DNA of 64,000 bases from Rhodospirillaceae bacterium (GTDB taxonomy: Bacteria; Pseudomonadota; Alphaproteobacteria; Rhodospirillales; Casp-alpha2). The notes below the pieces were generated by a model. That model was not told the DNA's origin, did no database searches, and worked only from the letters and a program-made list of their open reading frames with translations. The stretch lies in assembly GCA_016845145.1 (NCBI GenBank), contig JAERTE010000073.1:49984-113983 (forward strand). Direction: 5' to 3'. This document shows, piece by piece, positions 8,230 through 17,594 of the stretch. How positions within the stretch are numbered: position 1 is the first letter of the stretch; each line of letters opens with the position of its first letter. The translations under genes and the position numbers were made by a program.

Positions 8230-8883
8230 CTATTCCTCCATCAACTGCGGAGGAACCCGGGATATGTGCAGGAATACCGGGAACAGCAGCTGCTCGGGCG
8301 CAAAACTCTCCGACAGAGCATCGAAGGTCTTTTGGGGCTCCTTCATATCGGTGATTACCACCACATCGATACCCCTCAGCGCCTCCGCCGTGACAACGAC
8401 TTTCAAACCGGCAAACCTATCGCCCTCAAAGTCGCTGGCCTCAATGATACCGACAATTTCGATACTATGGTCGCGAGCGCACAATGTTGCGATTTCGGCA
8501 AGATCGCCGATTCCGGCAAGCGCGACCCTATGGGCACCCGCTTGCGCACATTGCTCGAACAGCTCCGTGCACTGGTTACGCGCGGCACGGAAAAAATTAA
8601 AAGACTGGGACAAATATTCTCCGGTGAGACGGCCTTTCTCAGCGAAACCCCTAGGCGTCAGGTAATAAGCGTAGCGATTGCGTGGAATTTGCTGGATCTT
8701 GATAAAACCTTTCTTGGCACACCGCTTGAGATAAGCGTTGGCCAGTCCGAGCGCGATATCCAGGTCTCCAGCCACGGAGCGCTGGGTCACCGAACTGCTT
8801 TTCTCCACCGCATTGAGAACGCCGAGGGTGATCTCGGCCTCATTAACGGTGGCACCTGTTCCGGAATTCGAATTCTCGCTCAC
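8230..8883 (-). CDS. Winged-helix transcriptional regulator of the polysaccharide locus
   Basis: A 217-residue protein. Residues about 15-85 form a winged helix (VTQRSVAGDLDIALGLANAY recognition region, then YLTPRGFAEK). A second domain (about 105-200) looks like a Rossmann/CoA-binding-type fold, with GIGDLAEIA, VGIIEASD and VVVITDM strands. It may sense a small ligand or act as a dimer module. The start is GTG at 8883 and no strong ribosome site is visible. Its own promoter carries two operator-like inverted repeats, and a third lies in the divergent radical SAM promoter, so it probably controls both. Whether it represses or activates is not known; operators inside a promoter spacer suggest repression. 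Confidence 0.75.
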   Translation of the reverse strand: MSENSNSGTGATVNEAEITLGVLNAVEKSSSVTQRSVAGDLDIALGLANAYLKRCAKKGFIKIQQIPRNRYAYYLTPRGFAEKGRLTGEYLSQSFNFFRAARNQCTELFEQCAQAGAHRVALAGIGDLAEIATLCARDHSIEIVGIIEASDFEGDRFAGLKVVVTAEALRGIDVVVITDMKEPQKTFDALSESFAPEQLLFPVFLHISRVPPQLMEE

Positions 8884-8912
8884 GACGGAAGCCCAGTTTC
8901 GTCAATTTCAAT

Positions 8913-8955
8913 GTTCACGCCACGAACACTATCTCGTTCACGCCATGAACGTCAA
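8913..8955 (-). promoter_or_regulatory. Promoter of the regulator/antiterminator/leg operon with two operators
   Basis: Read on the minus strand, a TTGACG -35 box (8950-8955) and a GATAGT -10 box (8928-8933) are separated by 16 bases. The inverted repeat GTTCATGGCGTGAAC (8936-8950) fills that spacer. A second copy, GTTCGTGGCGTGAAC (8913-8927), follows directly after the -10 box, 23 bases away centre to centre, about two helical turns. The regulator gene starts at 8883. The layout fits autoregulation by a dimeric DNA-binding protein. Function is inferred. Confidence 0.65.
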
Positions 8956-9018
8956 GCAATTTCAAATATTTATGAACAAGCACGTCGAATAGGAATAACG
9001 AAACTGAAGATATTTGTC

Positions 9019-9669
9019 CTAGAAATACGGATCATAAATTTTGCGGCTCTTTACCGCCCGGCCCGGGGCGCCAACGACAACCAGATTGGCGCCAACATCC
9101 TGCAGTATAACGGATCCGGCCCCGATCACGGAATTGTCGCCGATCGTGACGCCTTGCTTTATCATGGCGCCGGCGCCGATATACACGTTCTCGCCGATCC
9201 GGCATTCGCCACAAACGATAGCGCCGGGCGCCAAAGACGAAAAATCGCCAACGACACAGTCGTGCTCCAAGATGCTCGATGTATTGATCACGCAAAAGTC
9301 ACCAATCGTCGTATTCGCCGTAAGTGCGGCATTGGGCATAATTACGACGCCCCTTCCAAGGATCGTATCCGGCGCCAACGATGCCGACACATGGGTAAAA
9401 GAAGGAAAGCTATGCTGTCCCATCGCGGTCAGATTTTTGGCCACCCGCTGGCGTTCATCATTGAAGCCAATGGCAACAAAAACAGCTGAATCGTTGTGAT
9501 CCTTTTGCAACCGGCCTTCGGCCATCAATGGCTTTCCAAGGAAGTCGCCGGTATCGGTTTGTTCGTCCACATAAGCCACTATTTCATAGCTATCATCGGA
9601 ATTGATAACTTGGCTCACAACTTTCGCATGACCGCCACAGCCAATGACAAAAACGCTCTTTAGACTCAT
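9019..9669 (-). CDS. NeuD/PglD-family sugar acyltransferase (LegH-like)
   Basis: Probably acetylates the 4-amino group of the nucleotide-sugar intermediate made by LegB and LegC. An N-terminal Rossmann-like domain (FVIGCGGHAKVV, residues 5-16) is followed by left-handed beta-helix hexapeptide repeats from about residue 95. The likely general-base His is in SILEHD near residue 130. Three in-frame starts exist (GTG 9696, ATG 9687, ATG 9669). The last is used here because family members begin just before this first strand, but it lacks a strong ribosome site. It is transcribed towards the regulator promoter. O-acetylation of a nonulosonate (NeuD) is an alternative. Confidence 0.82.
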   Translation of the reverse strand: MSLKSVFVIGCGGHAKVVSQVINSDDSYEIVAYVDEQTDTGDFLGKPLMAEGRLQKDHNDSAVFVAIGFNDERQRVAKNLTAMGQHSFPSFTHVSASLAPDTILGRGVVIMPNAALTANTTIGDFCVINTSSILEHDCVVGDFSSLAPGAIVCGECRIGENVYIGAGAMIKQGVTIGDNSVIGAGSVILQDVGANLVVVGAPGRAVKSRKIYDPYF

Positions 9670-10030
9670 TCCGAGATGCCCATTCATATAGCCCACAGTG
9701 ATTCCCGGCGAGACGTTATCAGGTAATTGGCAAACCGTTCAAGGCCCGCTTGGGCAAGACTGCTGGCCGAATCTTCATCAATCGATTGCCCGTCGGCACG
9801 TGTATCCGAGCAGTTGGAAACCGCAAGAGGTCTATGCGAGTTCTTGACGTTCATGATGTGAACGAGGTAATGTTTGTACGGTGAGTCGTCAGGAATAGCG
9901 GCGAAAGCTATTGAAAAATGCTTCGGCCTGCTTACCTCTCATAGTGGTCGCTTCCGGCAAAGACAAATTCTCGGGACCTTCTGTTTGGCGGGTGTTCTGA
10001 GGCTGTGATAGTAAAGAGAGTTGTGAAGAT
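9670..10030. other. Divergent intergenic region with promoter and long leader
   Basis: About 360 bases between the NeuD-like gene and the radical SAM gene hold no credible gene. The only clear signal is the promoter-operator module at 9844-9886 on the plus strand. From its predicted start (about 9878) to the radical SAM ATG there are about 150 bases of untranslated leader with no obvious ops-like element or open reading frame. No promoter for the NeuD-like gene could be picked with confidence. Confidence 0.5.
9844..9886 (+). promoter_or_regulatory. Promoter-operator module upstream of the radical SAM gene
   Basis: TTGACG (9844-9849), a 16-base spacer and GGTAAT (9866-9871) form a promoter. 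A perfect inverted repeat GTTCATGATGTGAAC (9849-9863) lies over the spacer. A degenerate second site, GTTTGTACGGTGAGT (9872-9886), follows at the same 23-base spacing as in the regulator promoter. Aligned by hand without gaps, 33 of 43 bases equal those of the module at 8913-8955, including the whole -35 box. Shared control of the two divergent units is inferred. Confidence 0.62.
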
Positions 10031-11143
10031 ATGAACCACATCATTTCCGCCCTAGTCCCCGACGCTGTCAAAAACCGGCTGAGGCCTGCCTATACCAAAT
10101 TCCGCAGCCAGCTCTATCACTCCCGGTTCACTAATGCCCATGTTGATTTACCGACCTCGCTGAACTTGGCGGTCACTTTCAAGTGCCTGTCGGCCTGTCC
10201 CCATTGTTATTTTCTGCAAATAGATAACAAGACGTTTCAGGGCGAAAAATTTCTTTCTGATGAACTCTATGACGACATCCTGAATTCTGAATTCTCCACC
10301 GATATTACCTCGTTGGGTTGCGGCGGCGGCGAGGCCCTACAACACCCGAAGCTTTTTGAGTGGATTGACAAGGCCCATGCCAAGGGCATTCCCAATATTC
10401 AGGTGGTCACCAATGGTGTCAGTCTCCAGGACGAAACCATTATGGAAAAAGTCCTGCAGCCCAACCCGGTGACGAATTTTCTGATCTCGCTCGACGCCGT
10501 CGATGAGGCTGCTTACAAGCAGGCCAAGGGGCTGAAGAAAACCAATTTCAACCTAGTTCTGGATAACATTCGCCGCATCGTCAAGGCCCGCAAGCCCGGC
10601 TCGAAGATGGTCGTCGGGGTGTCCTTTGTGGTGTCCGCCGAGAACGTTTCCCGCTCTCCTGAAATGCTCGACCTAGCCCATTCCCTGGGCGTCGATTATT
10701 GCCACTTCACGACGCTGCAGTTGACCGACGAGGGCAATGCCGAACAGCTTGGAGAGACTCTGCTTGAGATGCCCCGCGAGTACCAGGAAATCATGGCCAA
10801 GTCGGATTACGATTTGGATATTTCCATTCAGCCGGCTCTCGATGGCAAGAATTCGAAGTACTGGTGCGCCATGTTGGCCTCGCAGCTGCCCATCGATACC
10901 ACCGGGCGGATCGCTCCGTGTTGCCACATCCCCTGGGATGAGAAATATGGGCGGTTCGAGGATTTCACCGAGAATCCGATTAACAACCCCATGACCGTGG
11001 CCATGCGCGAACAGTTCATTGCTGCAGCCGATGCCGATGATCCGGCGTTACTGCCGACACCCTGCCAGCTTTGCAATCGGCGTTTATCCGGATGCTACAG
11101 TTTCCAGAAAAGCGCCCAGCGTTGGGATTACCTTTATTATTGA
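10031..11143 (+). CDS. Radical SAM/SPASM-domain protein
   Basis: A 370-residue radical SAM enzyme. The CLSACPHC motif (C-x3-C-x2-C, about residues 54-61) would hold the SAM-binding 4Fe-4S cluster, and GCGGGEALQHP near residue 97 is the GGE motif. A C-terminal SPASM-like region has Cys residues around 280-300 (CCHIPW) and near 345-355 (CQLCNRRLSGC) for auxiliary clusters. Enzymes of this type in polysaccharide loci are poorly known. Some act on sugars, others on peptides. The gene stands alone between the shared promoter module and the convergent DUF4956 gene, 30 bases away. The substrate is unknown. Confidence 0.8.
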   Translation: MNHIISALVPDAVKNRLRPAYTKFRSQLYHSRFTNAHVDLPTSLNLAVTFKCLSACPHCYFLQIDNKTFQGEKFLSDELYDDILNSEFSTDITSLGCGGGEALQHPKLFEWIDKAHAKGIPNIQVVTNGVSLQDETIMEKVLQPNPVTNFLISLDAVDEAAYKQAKGLKKTNFNLVLDNIRRIVKARKPGSKMVVGVSFVVSAENVSRSPEMLDLAHSLGVDYCHFTTLQLTDEGNAEQLGETLLEMPREYQEIMAKSDYDLDISIQPALDGKNSKYWCAMLASQLPIDTTGRIAPCCHIPWDEKYGRFEDFTENPINNPMTVAMREQFIAAADADDPALLPTPCQLCNRRLSGCYSFQKSAQRWDYLYY

Positions 11144-11173
11144 TCGCCTTCCCGGTCTTGCCTTTCGTCGGGC

Positions 11174-11869
11174 TCAGTAATCAACATCGCTTTTTGATGC
11201 GACCAGCACCACTTCGGAAATACTGTCTAGAGCCGCCAACCGGCTCGACAAAGCCGCCGGTTCGATTTCCTTTTTCAACCTGATGTCGAAAGTCAGCTTC
11301 GATGAGGCTCCGTCGCCGGAAGCCTCAACGTGCAGCAGGCTGGCACTGCGGGTCAGGTCATCAAAGGCCTCGGTGTAGGGAGGCACGGTCCCGTCGGGTG
11401 CCGTAGCTGTGCGGAACCGAAGGATAAATTCGCTTTTATAGTAGGAGCCGTAATTGCTGATAAAAAGAACGAAGGAAATCAGTGAAAAGAACAGCGTTCC
11501 CGCGACGGCAAGAAAATAACTGGACGTGCCGGCTGCCAATCCCGCTGCCAACGACATGAAGATGAAGGCCATGTCCTTGGTGTCTTTTACCACCGTCCGG
11601 AAACGGATAATAGACAACGCGCCAACCAGAGCGAAGGCCCGGGCCAAGTTATTACCGATGACCATGATGACCATGGCCACGATTATGGCGATGAACACTT
11701 GGGTCACCATGAACGACTGGGAATAGCTCAACCCCTTGTGAGTGACCTTGTAGAAAAAACTGACGATCAACCCGAGCATAAAAGCCAGACTGATATTCAG
11801 CAATACGGATGTCGGGTCGTAAATGATGGTCATACTGACGGAGTTTAATAAGTTGTCGGCATTATCCAT
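11174..11869 (-). CDS. DUF4956 membrane protein
   Basis: A 231-residue inner-membrane protein with about four transmembrane segments in residues 20-140 and a cytoplasmic C-terminal domain from about residue 150. The RFRTVVKDTKDMAFIFMSLAAGLAAG segment, split by the membrane, is the conserved DUF4956 core. Family members usually lie beside VTC-domain and CotH genes, as here: it follows the VTC gene by 11 bases and is last in that unit. Its function is unknown. Confidence 0.82.
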   Translation of the reverse strand: MDNADNLLNSVSMTIIYDPTSVLLNISLAFMLGLIVSFFYKVTHKGLSYSQSFMVTQVFIAIIVAMVIMVIGNNLARAFALVGALSIIRFRTVVKDTKDMAFIFMSLAAGLAAGTSSYFLAVAGTLFFSLISFVLFISNYGSYYKSEFILRFRTATAPDGTVPPYTEAFDDLTRSASLLHVEASGDGASSKLTFDIRLKKEIEPAALSSRLAALDSISEVVLVASKSDVDY

Positions 11870-11880
11870 TAAACAAATAC

Positions 11881-12630
11881 CTATTCGAGGTTGACGGCTA
11901 AATTGCTGACTTCCATTCCCCTGCAGAACTTGGAAATGGACAGGCGCCGCAGGTTATGGGTTTGAAGCGTGCGGTGAAACCATGCTGGTATACGGCGGAA
12001 AAACTTTATTTCGACAATCGTATACCCGGCATCCGATTCGCGCCAACTGGCAGTCTCGGACGGGAAAATCCTGTTGGTCGCCGCGGCTCTCAGGTCGCTG
12101 TCCAGGGTCACCCGGAAGTTCATGTCGTATTCACTGGTGTAGGGACGACGCTTGTAATCAACCAGCACTTTTGGTTTGAGTGCGCGCCGCATGCAATCGG
12201 CAACGAATCGCTCGATCAAGGCTACTCCAGGATAATGATTTAACAACACGTCGTGCCGGTTGGGATCAAGAAAGATACCCACATGCTCTTCGGCGATCTG
12301 GATGCGCGTCTTGTAGGTTCGCTCGTTGTGACGGCCTTTTTCTTCAAGAAAGAAAAGCAGACCTTCGTTGGGGCGAATGTCATAGGTTCTAATCCGAAAC
12401 TTCCGGCGGGTTCGCAGTCCGTCGATCTTTTCATAATAATTGCTCGCCTGATCATTATCGAAATAGAGCGAGCGCACAAAATACTTGTTGTCCAATTCCG
12501 GATGGATGTGGCCGTCATACGTCATGAAATGCCTGATCTCTGCTTCGAATCGGCTAAGTCGGAACCGATTGAGAAGGTATTTAAATTCGTAGCGGTCAAA
12601 CTTTTCAATGGGCGTATTTGTCAGGGTCAT
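11881..12630 (-). CDS. VTC-domain protein (polyphosphate-polymerase-like)
   Basis: A 249-residue VTC domain, the tunnel-fold catalytic domain of yeast vacuolar polyphosphate polymerase. The basic RYEFKYLL motif (about residues 12-19), the SLYFDN segment near residue 56, the Arg-rich RRKFRIRTY strand near residue 78 and EEKGRHNERTYK near 98 would line the tunnel and bind triphosphate and metal. The ATG at 12630 overlaps the cotH stop as ATGA. A start 14 codons earlier lies inside cotH and is unlikely. Whether it makes polyphosphate is unknown. Its constant neighbours CotH and DUF4956 suggest a joint role at the cell surface. Confidence 0.83.
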   Translation of the reverse strand: MTLTNTPIEKFDRYEFKYLLNRFRLSRFEAEIRHFMTYDGHIHPELDNKYFVRSLYFDNDQASNYYEKIDGLRTRRKFRIRTYDIRPNEGLLFFLEEKGRHNERTYKTRIQIAEEHVGIFLDPNRHDVLLNHYPGVALIERFVADCMRRALKPKVLVDYKRRPYTSEYDMNFRVTLDSDLRAAATNRIFPSETASWRESDAGYTIVEIKFFRRIPAWFHRTLQTHNLRRLSISKFCRGMEVSNLAVNLE

Positions 12631-15406
12631 TGTTTTGCGCCCCGAACTTGAGGGGTTGGAGGAATCTTCCACGCCGCCATCAGACGCGCCGCCGAAGGCG
12701 TGTAATGCGAAGATTTTGCCTCCGTTATGCCGTCCGTATCCACGTCAGCGCTCAGCTGTGTGCGCTTGTTCCATTTGCCTGCCGGAAAGATCGTCGAATC
12801 ATTGATCTTGATAAGCGATTTCTTGGCGGCCGCCAATGGCTTGTCGGCTTTGCCCAAAACCATTGATTTATCGACCCGTACGGTTCCGCCGGTCCCATAG
12901 CGCCAGTTTTTCCAGTAGGCGTGAATGTGCTGTCTATTGTCCCTGAGAGTGGAGTGGACGACCTGGACCGTAGAATCATCCTTTGCCTCAATACCGATGG
13001 AACTCTTGGATACCAACGTGTCGACCACCAAAACCTCGGAACGCTCCCCGACTGACAATCCTTTATCCCCAGCGCCTTTCAGGACCGCCCCTTGCACCAT
13101 GGCTCGCGAAGACATGAAATCGATGGCGTCATTTCCCGGGGTTTCAATGCGGGCATTGACGATCCGGACATTGGAAATATCAATATCGAGCGCATCGGAT
13201 CGGGCATCGATGAAAGTCGAGGAGTCGATCAGTATCTTATCTCCGTAGACGATGTGCATCATGTCATCAACACGATGATTGCGGGCTAGGTGTATCCGAT
13301 CAAAGACCAGATCGCGGGAGTTATGGATCGAGAGCATGGCAGTGAAGTTGACGAGGCCCAGTCGGTCGCCACTGCCGTCGCGCATAGTCAGGTTGGCAAA
13401 CCGCGATCCCGCCGTTTCGTGGCCGATCAAAGCGAACGTTCCCCATGGCTGTTGGGGCTCGGCTGAAATAACCCTGATGGGTTTGGAGGGTGTCCCCAGT
13501 GCCGTTACCGGGCGGCGAAAAATCAGACTGACACCGGGACCAAGCGCTAGGGTTGCTCCGGGCAGGATGCGCACTGGTTCGTCGATGATCTGGTCTTGAT
13601 TGAAGACCAATTCGCCGCGCCAGACTTGTTCGGGTTTTTGCGGGCTGTCGAATACAGGATTATTCCAGCGGCTCGGGATCATGCCCGCTGCCTCACCGCG
13701 AGGAAGGTCTTGTCGCTCTCCGGTAAGAGGGTTGCGCCCAGAGATCGACTCGATCGGCAACACAACATCCGACACCAAGGCAAACCGGGTGGCGACGGGA
13801 GATCGAGCGTAAGTGGTTTTAAAGCGAGCCGGTTCATTGTTCGGGGCCACGTTGACCCTGTCGGTCGCTTTCACGAGATTCGCCATAAATGCGGCCCGGA
13901 TAGTAATGGTATTGCCATCCATCACGACCGGCAGTTTTGGGTCTTCCGGATCCAACAGGCCGTTTCTATTTTTGTCCCATGCGATTGCGTTTGGCATCGT
14001 CGCAGCGGTCGCTAACCGTAGCTGGATCTCATCCAAGGCCGAAACCCCTTCGACCCGAAGCAACAAACGATTTTCGGCACTGGCCCACTCTCCCTTCGGA
14101 AAAGCTTTCAGGCGACCAACAATAACTTTTCCCTGGTTTGTGATCCCGGTAAAAAAGTGATCGAGGCGCTTTCGGTAATCGAGGTTCCAATACCAGTCCT
14201 GGAGCACCTTCTGCGCCATGTTCGGGTCTCGATCAACGGCCGAAAACAATTTGCCTTCCATCAAACGAGTCTTTTGAATTTGTTTTTCCAATAAACGCTC
14301 CTGTTCGAGGGCGCGGTAAATATGTGCATATTTCAAGAGCAGAAAATCACTATGGCGCTCGAAGACATCCAAAACACCATGCTGCCATCTTGTCGCACTA
14401 TTGAGAATTACACCCTCGGGATCGGAGAAAATTTCCTCGTGAGGGTCCATCAAAATCGGCAGGACTTTGCCCGACCACGTGTCGACGATCAAACGGGAAT
14501 TCATAAATGAATTGTAAAATGTCTGGGAGATTGTCGCGTAGGCTGAGTATCTGGACCAAGCGTCCATCGGCATCATCCGTTTCAGTTCCTTGGTATCCCG
14601 CTCGCTGGATTCCGCCCCGCGGAGCAGGTTCAAGGCCATCGCTAGATCGTAATTATCCTCCTCCTCAAGGTGATTGTTGACCGCCAATTTGGACCACAGG
14701 GAAGGATTGTTGAACAGATCATTCTCAACGCCATAACGAGTTTCCAGCATTCTCTGTTCACCCTTGTACAGGTTCACAGGCATTCTTCCACTATTTCGCA
14801 AATAGCTCTCGTCGAGTTGTTCTACTTCAACATAAACGCCCTGGTTGCTACCGTTGATATGCAACTCCACAAGCCTCGATTTGGGAACGACTAAGCCGAT
14901 ATCGGAGGCCAATTCCGATAAAAATGCCACGCGATCAAGGAGGGGTCTTGGGGCGTAATGTAATTGAAAACCCGGACATTCCCGATGGTCCGTTTTTTCC
15001 TGGTTTTGACTTTTAAGGATTTCTTGCCGTAAACCCAATTAAACGGATTGTCCCCCCGGTACCTGACCTTGACCCTTCGCAAGGTACTGTCCGGATAAAT
15101 CATATGGGCTTCCTGCCAATGTTTTGTCGACGAGGGGATATTGCTCATCAGATTGTTCTGGGCTTTTTGAGAAATAAAAAGTTGAACGGTGTTCAGGCCC
15201 GGGGTGTTTGCTGATTTGAATTTCGTGACCAGATCATTGACGGCATTGTTTACCTGAAAGCGGGCCCAATCCGTAACGGGAAGCGACTGGTATAAACCGA
15301 TATGCCCGACGCGCCACTCGAGGTGCGTCTTGCTGATGGCAACGGCGGCCACCGACAAACCAAGCGAAACCATTATAAAAAGCAGGGCGCTGCGAAAGGG
15401 AGACAC
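12627..15406 (-). CDS. CotH kinase-family protein with C-terminal beta-helix, split by a frameshift
   Basis: One gene read in two frames. From GTG 15406 (AGGAGG 8 bases before it) the first frame gives a signal or membrane anchor (residues 1-25) and the start of the CotH domain, including RYRGDNPFNWVYGKKSLKVK near residue 117. It then runs into a stop at 14891. The continuation (SELASDIGLVVPK, GVYVEVEQLDESYL and onward) lies in another frame, which stays open from 15038 to 12627. The frames meet at a run of five A at 14920-14924 (plus-strand coordinates). The rest holds the kinase-like core and, in its last 270 residues or so, parallel beta-helix repeats. CotH proteins are atypical kinases. 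The frameshift may be a sequencing error or a real mutation. Confidence 0.8.
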
Positions 15407-15418
15407 TTTGGGCGCCTC

Positions 15419-16441
15419 CTACCGGCAAAATATCTGGTTTGTCATGGGCGCACGCGAGAACGTCATTTCAAAATCGATCTGATCGACTTGTGATTCATGG
15501 CCCGTCACAAGATGAAAATTCATGGTGTCTCCGTCCCGTCCCAATAGCATAAACTTGTTTCCCCCAAGACTGTAACCGGACCGCAATGAAATCGCATAGT
15601 CATCCGGAGAGAGTGCCTGCCTGCCCTCGGCCCCGTCGAGTACAACCTTTTCCAATCGAACGATTGCCGATGGCACGGTGGCGAAGTGAACTCGAAATTT
15701 CCCGGAGTTTACCGGTTTGGGAAATGTAAAAGAATATGACCGTGACTGGTTCAGCTGAATTCCCTTGTTTTCGACCAGATAGGTTGTTTGCTCCGCCCCT
15801 TGGGCCTCGAGAGCCATCTTCCGCATGCCTTTGCCCAGGAAATAGGTATTGTAGTCGTAAGCCTTGACGCCCCCCAACTGGGCCTGCCGGTAGGCCTCGC
15901 ACCACGATCGCAATCTAGCGAAATCCTTTAACATCAGGGCCGCTTCAACGGCCAGCCGATAGGCTCTTTCGTCTGCCGGAACGAGATGTTGGGCGGCTTT
16001 AAGTTCCGAAAAGGCTTGGGTTGGGTCAGTCGCAACCAAAGCACGGGCGAGCCAGATATGCGGCCGGTACAATTTCGGGTTTGAGCGGACCAGCTCACGA
16101 AGAAATGGGATCGTCGCCTTGTGTTCGTCAGAAAAACGGACACGTTCGAGAACGTATTCTGCGTTATCCATCAGGGCTGGAAGAAGAGTGCTCTGTTCCA
16201 AGTTAAACCTGTTGGACCAACCGAGATGCCTTTTCAACGAACGGGATGCGGCGGCAAAGTCATTTCCGAGAACGGACTTGCGAACGGAAAAATAGGTTAC
16301 AATCCCGGGCACCTCGGTTGCCATCCGAAGCATGTTGTGACGGATTCCGGAATGAAAGATGACGGCAAGCGCCGCCAGAACGGCCAGGAAAAACAGGATA
16401 CCGTTGAGCCATAGTATCCCTTTCGCAAATAATGCCTTCAT
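15419..16441 (-). CDS. Membrane-anchored TPR-like protein of unknown function
   Basis: A 340-residue protein with one N-terminal transmembrane segment (residues about 10-30). A helical region (about 55-210) follows with TPR-like periodicity (PFLRELVRSNPKLYRPHIWLARAL). The C-terminal part (about 220-340) is beta-rich and could be a carbohydrate-binding-like domain. The first gene of the cotH-VTC-DUF4956 unit, it ends at the cotH ribosome site, which overlaps its stop codon. A GTAGGAA ribosome site precedes the ATG. I do not recognise the family. Location in the periplasm is inferred from the anchor. Confidence 0.65.
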   Translation of the reverse strand: MKALFAKGILWLNGILFFLAVLAALAVIFHSGIRHNMLRMATEVPGIVTYFSVRKSVLGNDFAAASRSLKRHLGWSNRFNLEQSTLLPALMDNAEYVLERVRFSDEHKATIPFLRELVRSNPKLYRPHIWLARALVATDPTQAFSELKAAQHLVPADERAYRLAVEAALMLKDFARLRSWCEAYRQAQLGGVKAYDYNTYFLGKGMRKMALEAQGAEQTTYLVENKGIQLNQSRSYSFTFPKPVNSGKFRVHFATVPSAIVRLEKVVLDGAEGRQALSPDDYAISLRSGYSLGGNKFMLLGRDGDTMNFHLVTGHESQVDQIDFEMTFSRAPMTNQIFCR

Positions 16442-16568
16442 CGAAACCGTTCCTACTTTCCCTACAGTCGCCTAATATGCGTTTTAGCTTTTTCCGCACC
16501 GGGGCAGCTTGTCGAAAAACCCGCGACGCAAAAAATTCTTAACCTAGAAATTTAGGAAAACCGCGGAA

Positions 16569-17594
16569 TCATTCACTTTTCCCCTCGGGTTTCCGGGCAC
16601 CGATAAACCAAGCGAACCCCATGATCCGCCCCAGCCGCAGCTCCAACTGGGATTGGATCGGCCACGGCTTGCCGTAGGCGAGGACACCGCCCGGATGGGT
16701 GCCGTACTTTCGCATTTGATAGTTTCGGTAAAGGCGCCCCAGTTTTGGAATCAGGTAGAAATAAAACTCGCCCTTGCGCATGGTAACATCCTTAAACTGG
16801 CGAAACAGGCGATGTATTTCGCCTGCCGTGTAGCACCGGGTAAAGGGATTTTCGACCGTTTGGGCGTTCTTTCCCCCCCACTCGGTCACCTGGCCTAGCC
16901 AGTTGGCATTGCCAAAGGCCTTGCCAAGCAAGATTCCCTGACACAGGAACATATTGAACCAGTAGTGCCACGAGCTTTTGCAATAGAGCATGATGACTGC
17001 CTGTCCACCGGGTTTGAGAACCCTGAACACCTCGTCGATACCGCGCCCGGTATCCTGGGAGTGGTGCAGGACCCCGTTCGAATAGACAATGTCGAAGGTA
17101 TCGTCAGCGAAGGGCAGGTTTTCAGCATCCGACTGCAGGGCTAGACAGCCCTCAGCGGCATCGCCCATCAATCGGAACTTAGCTTCCGTCGAGCATGACC
17201 GGTGGAAGGTCAGATCAATGCTGGTCATATGCGCGCCATGCCGGGCAAACAGTGCAGAATGACCGCCGGCCCCAGAGCCGACTTCAAGAATCTGTTTACC
17301 GGCAAGCTCCGCCAGAGGCATTTCGACCACGGCCATATGTTCGCGGAATTGGAACATGTCTTCCAGATCGTCAATGCCCTGGATCAGAGCTTCGCGAGTC
17401 AGGGTCTCGTCCACATCCTCGTAAAGGGAATCGTACAGGGATTTCCAAAAGGCCTGGATATCTTGTTTGCTCGCCTGTTTGTTCATCCGTTCCATCATTG
17501 AATTGGTCAGCACACAGCGTCTTATATGGCCGATCGTTTCCAGCACCAATAAGTTTTTTTGATCGGGTTTGTCCAAAAGGTCCGGTATTGACAC
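16569..17594 (-). CDS. Class I SAM-dependent methyltransferase
   Basis: A 341-residue protein with a Methyltransf_11-type core. SAM-binding motif I is ILEVGSGAGGHSALFA (about residues 99-114), the acidic residue ending strand 2 is in TSIDLT, and motif IV is DIVYSNGVLHHS near residue 168. The N-terminal 90 residues and the C-terminal 100 (FTRCYTAGEIHRLFRQF) are as in glycan-locus methyltransferases that may act on sugars. The listed start is GTG 17594. An ATG about 32 codons in has a better ribosome site (GGAACGG) and may be the true start. The sugar acceptor is unknown. Confidence 0.75.
   Translation of the reverse strand: MSIPDLLDKPDQKNLLVLETIGHIRRCVLTNSMMERMNKQASKQDIQAFWKSLYDSLYEDVDETLTREALIQGIDDLEDMFQFREHMAVVEMPLAELAGKQILEVGSGAGGHSALFARHGAHMTSIDLTFHRSCSTEAKFRLMGDAAEGCLALQSDAENLPFADDTFDIVYSNGVLHHSQDTGRGIDEVFRVLKPGGQAVIMLYCKSSWHYWFNMFLCQGILLGKAFGNANWLGQVTEWGGKNAQTVENPFTRCYTAGEIHRLFRQFKDVTMRKGEFYFYLIPKLGRLYRNYQMRKYGTHPGGVLAYGKPWPIQSQLELRLGRIMGFAWFIGARKPEGKSE

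Noticed and set aside
8200..9489. A 429-codon open frame on the plus strand
   Set aside because: Antisense to the regulator and NeuD-like genes and across their promoter; composition and absence of any recognisable domain mark it as a shadow frame.
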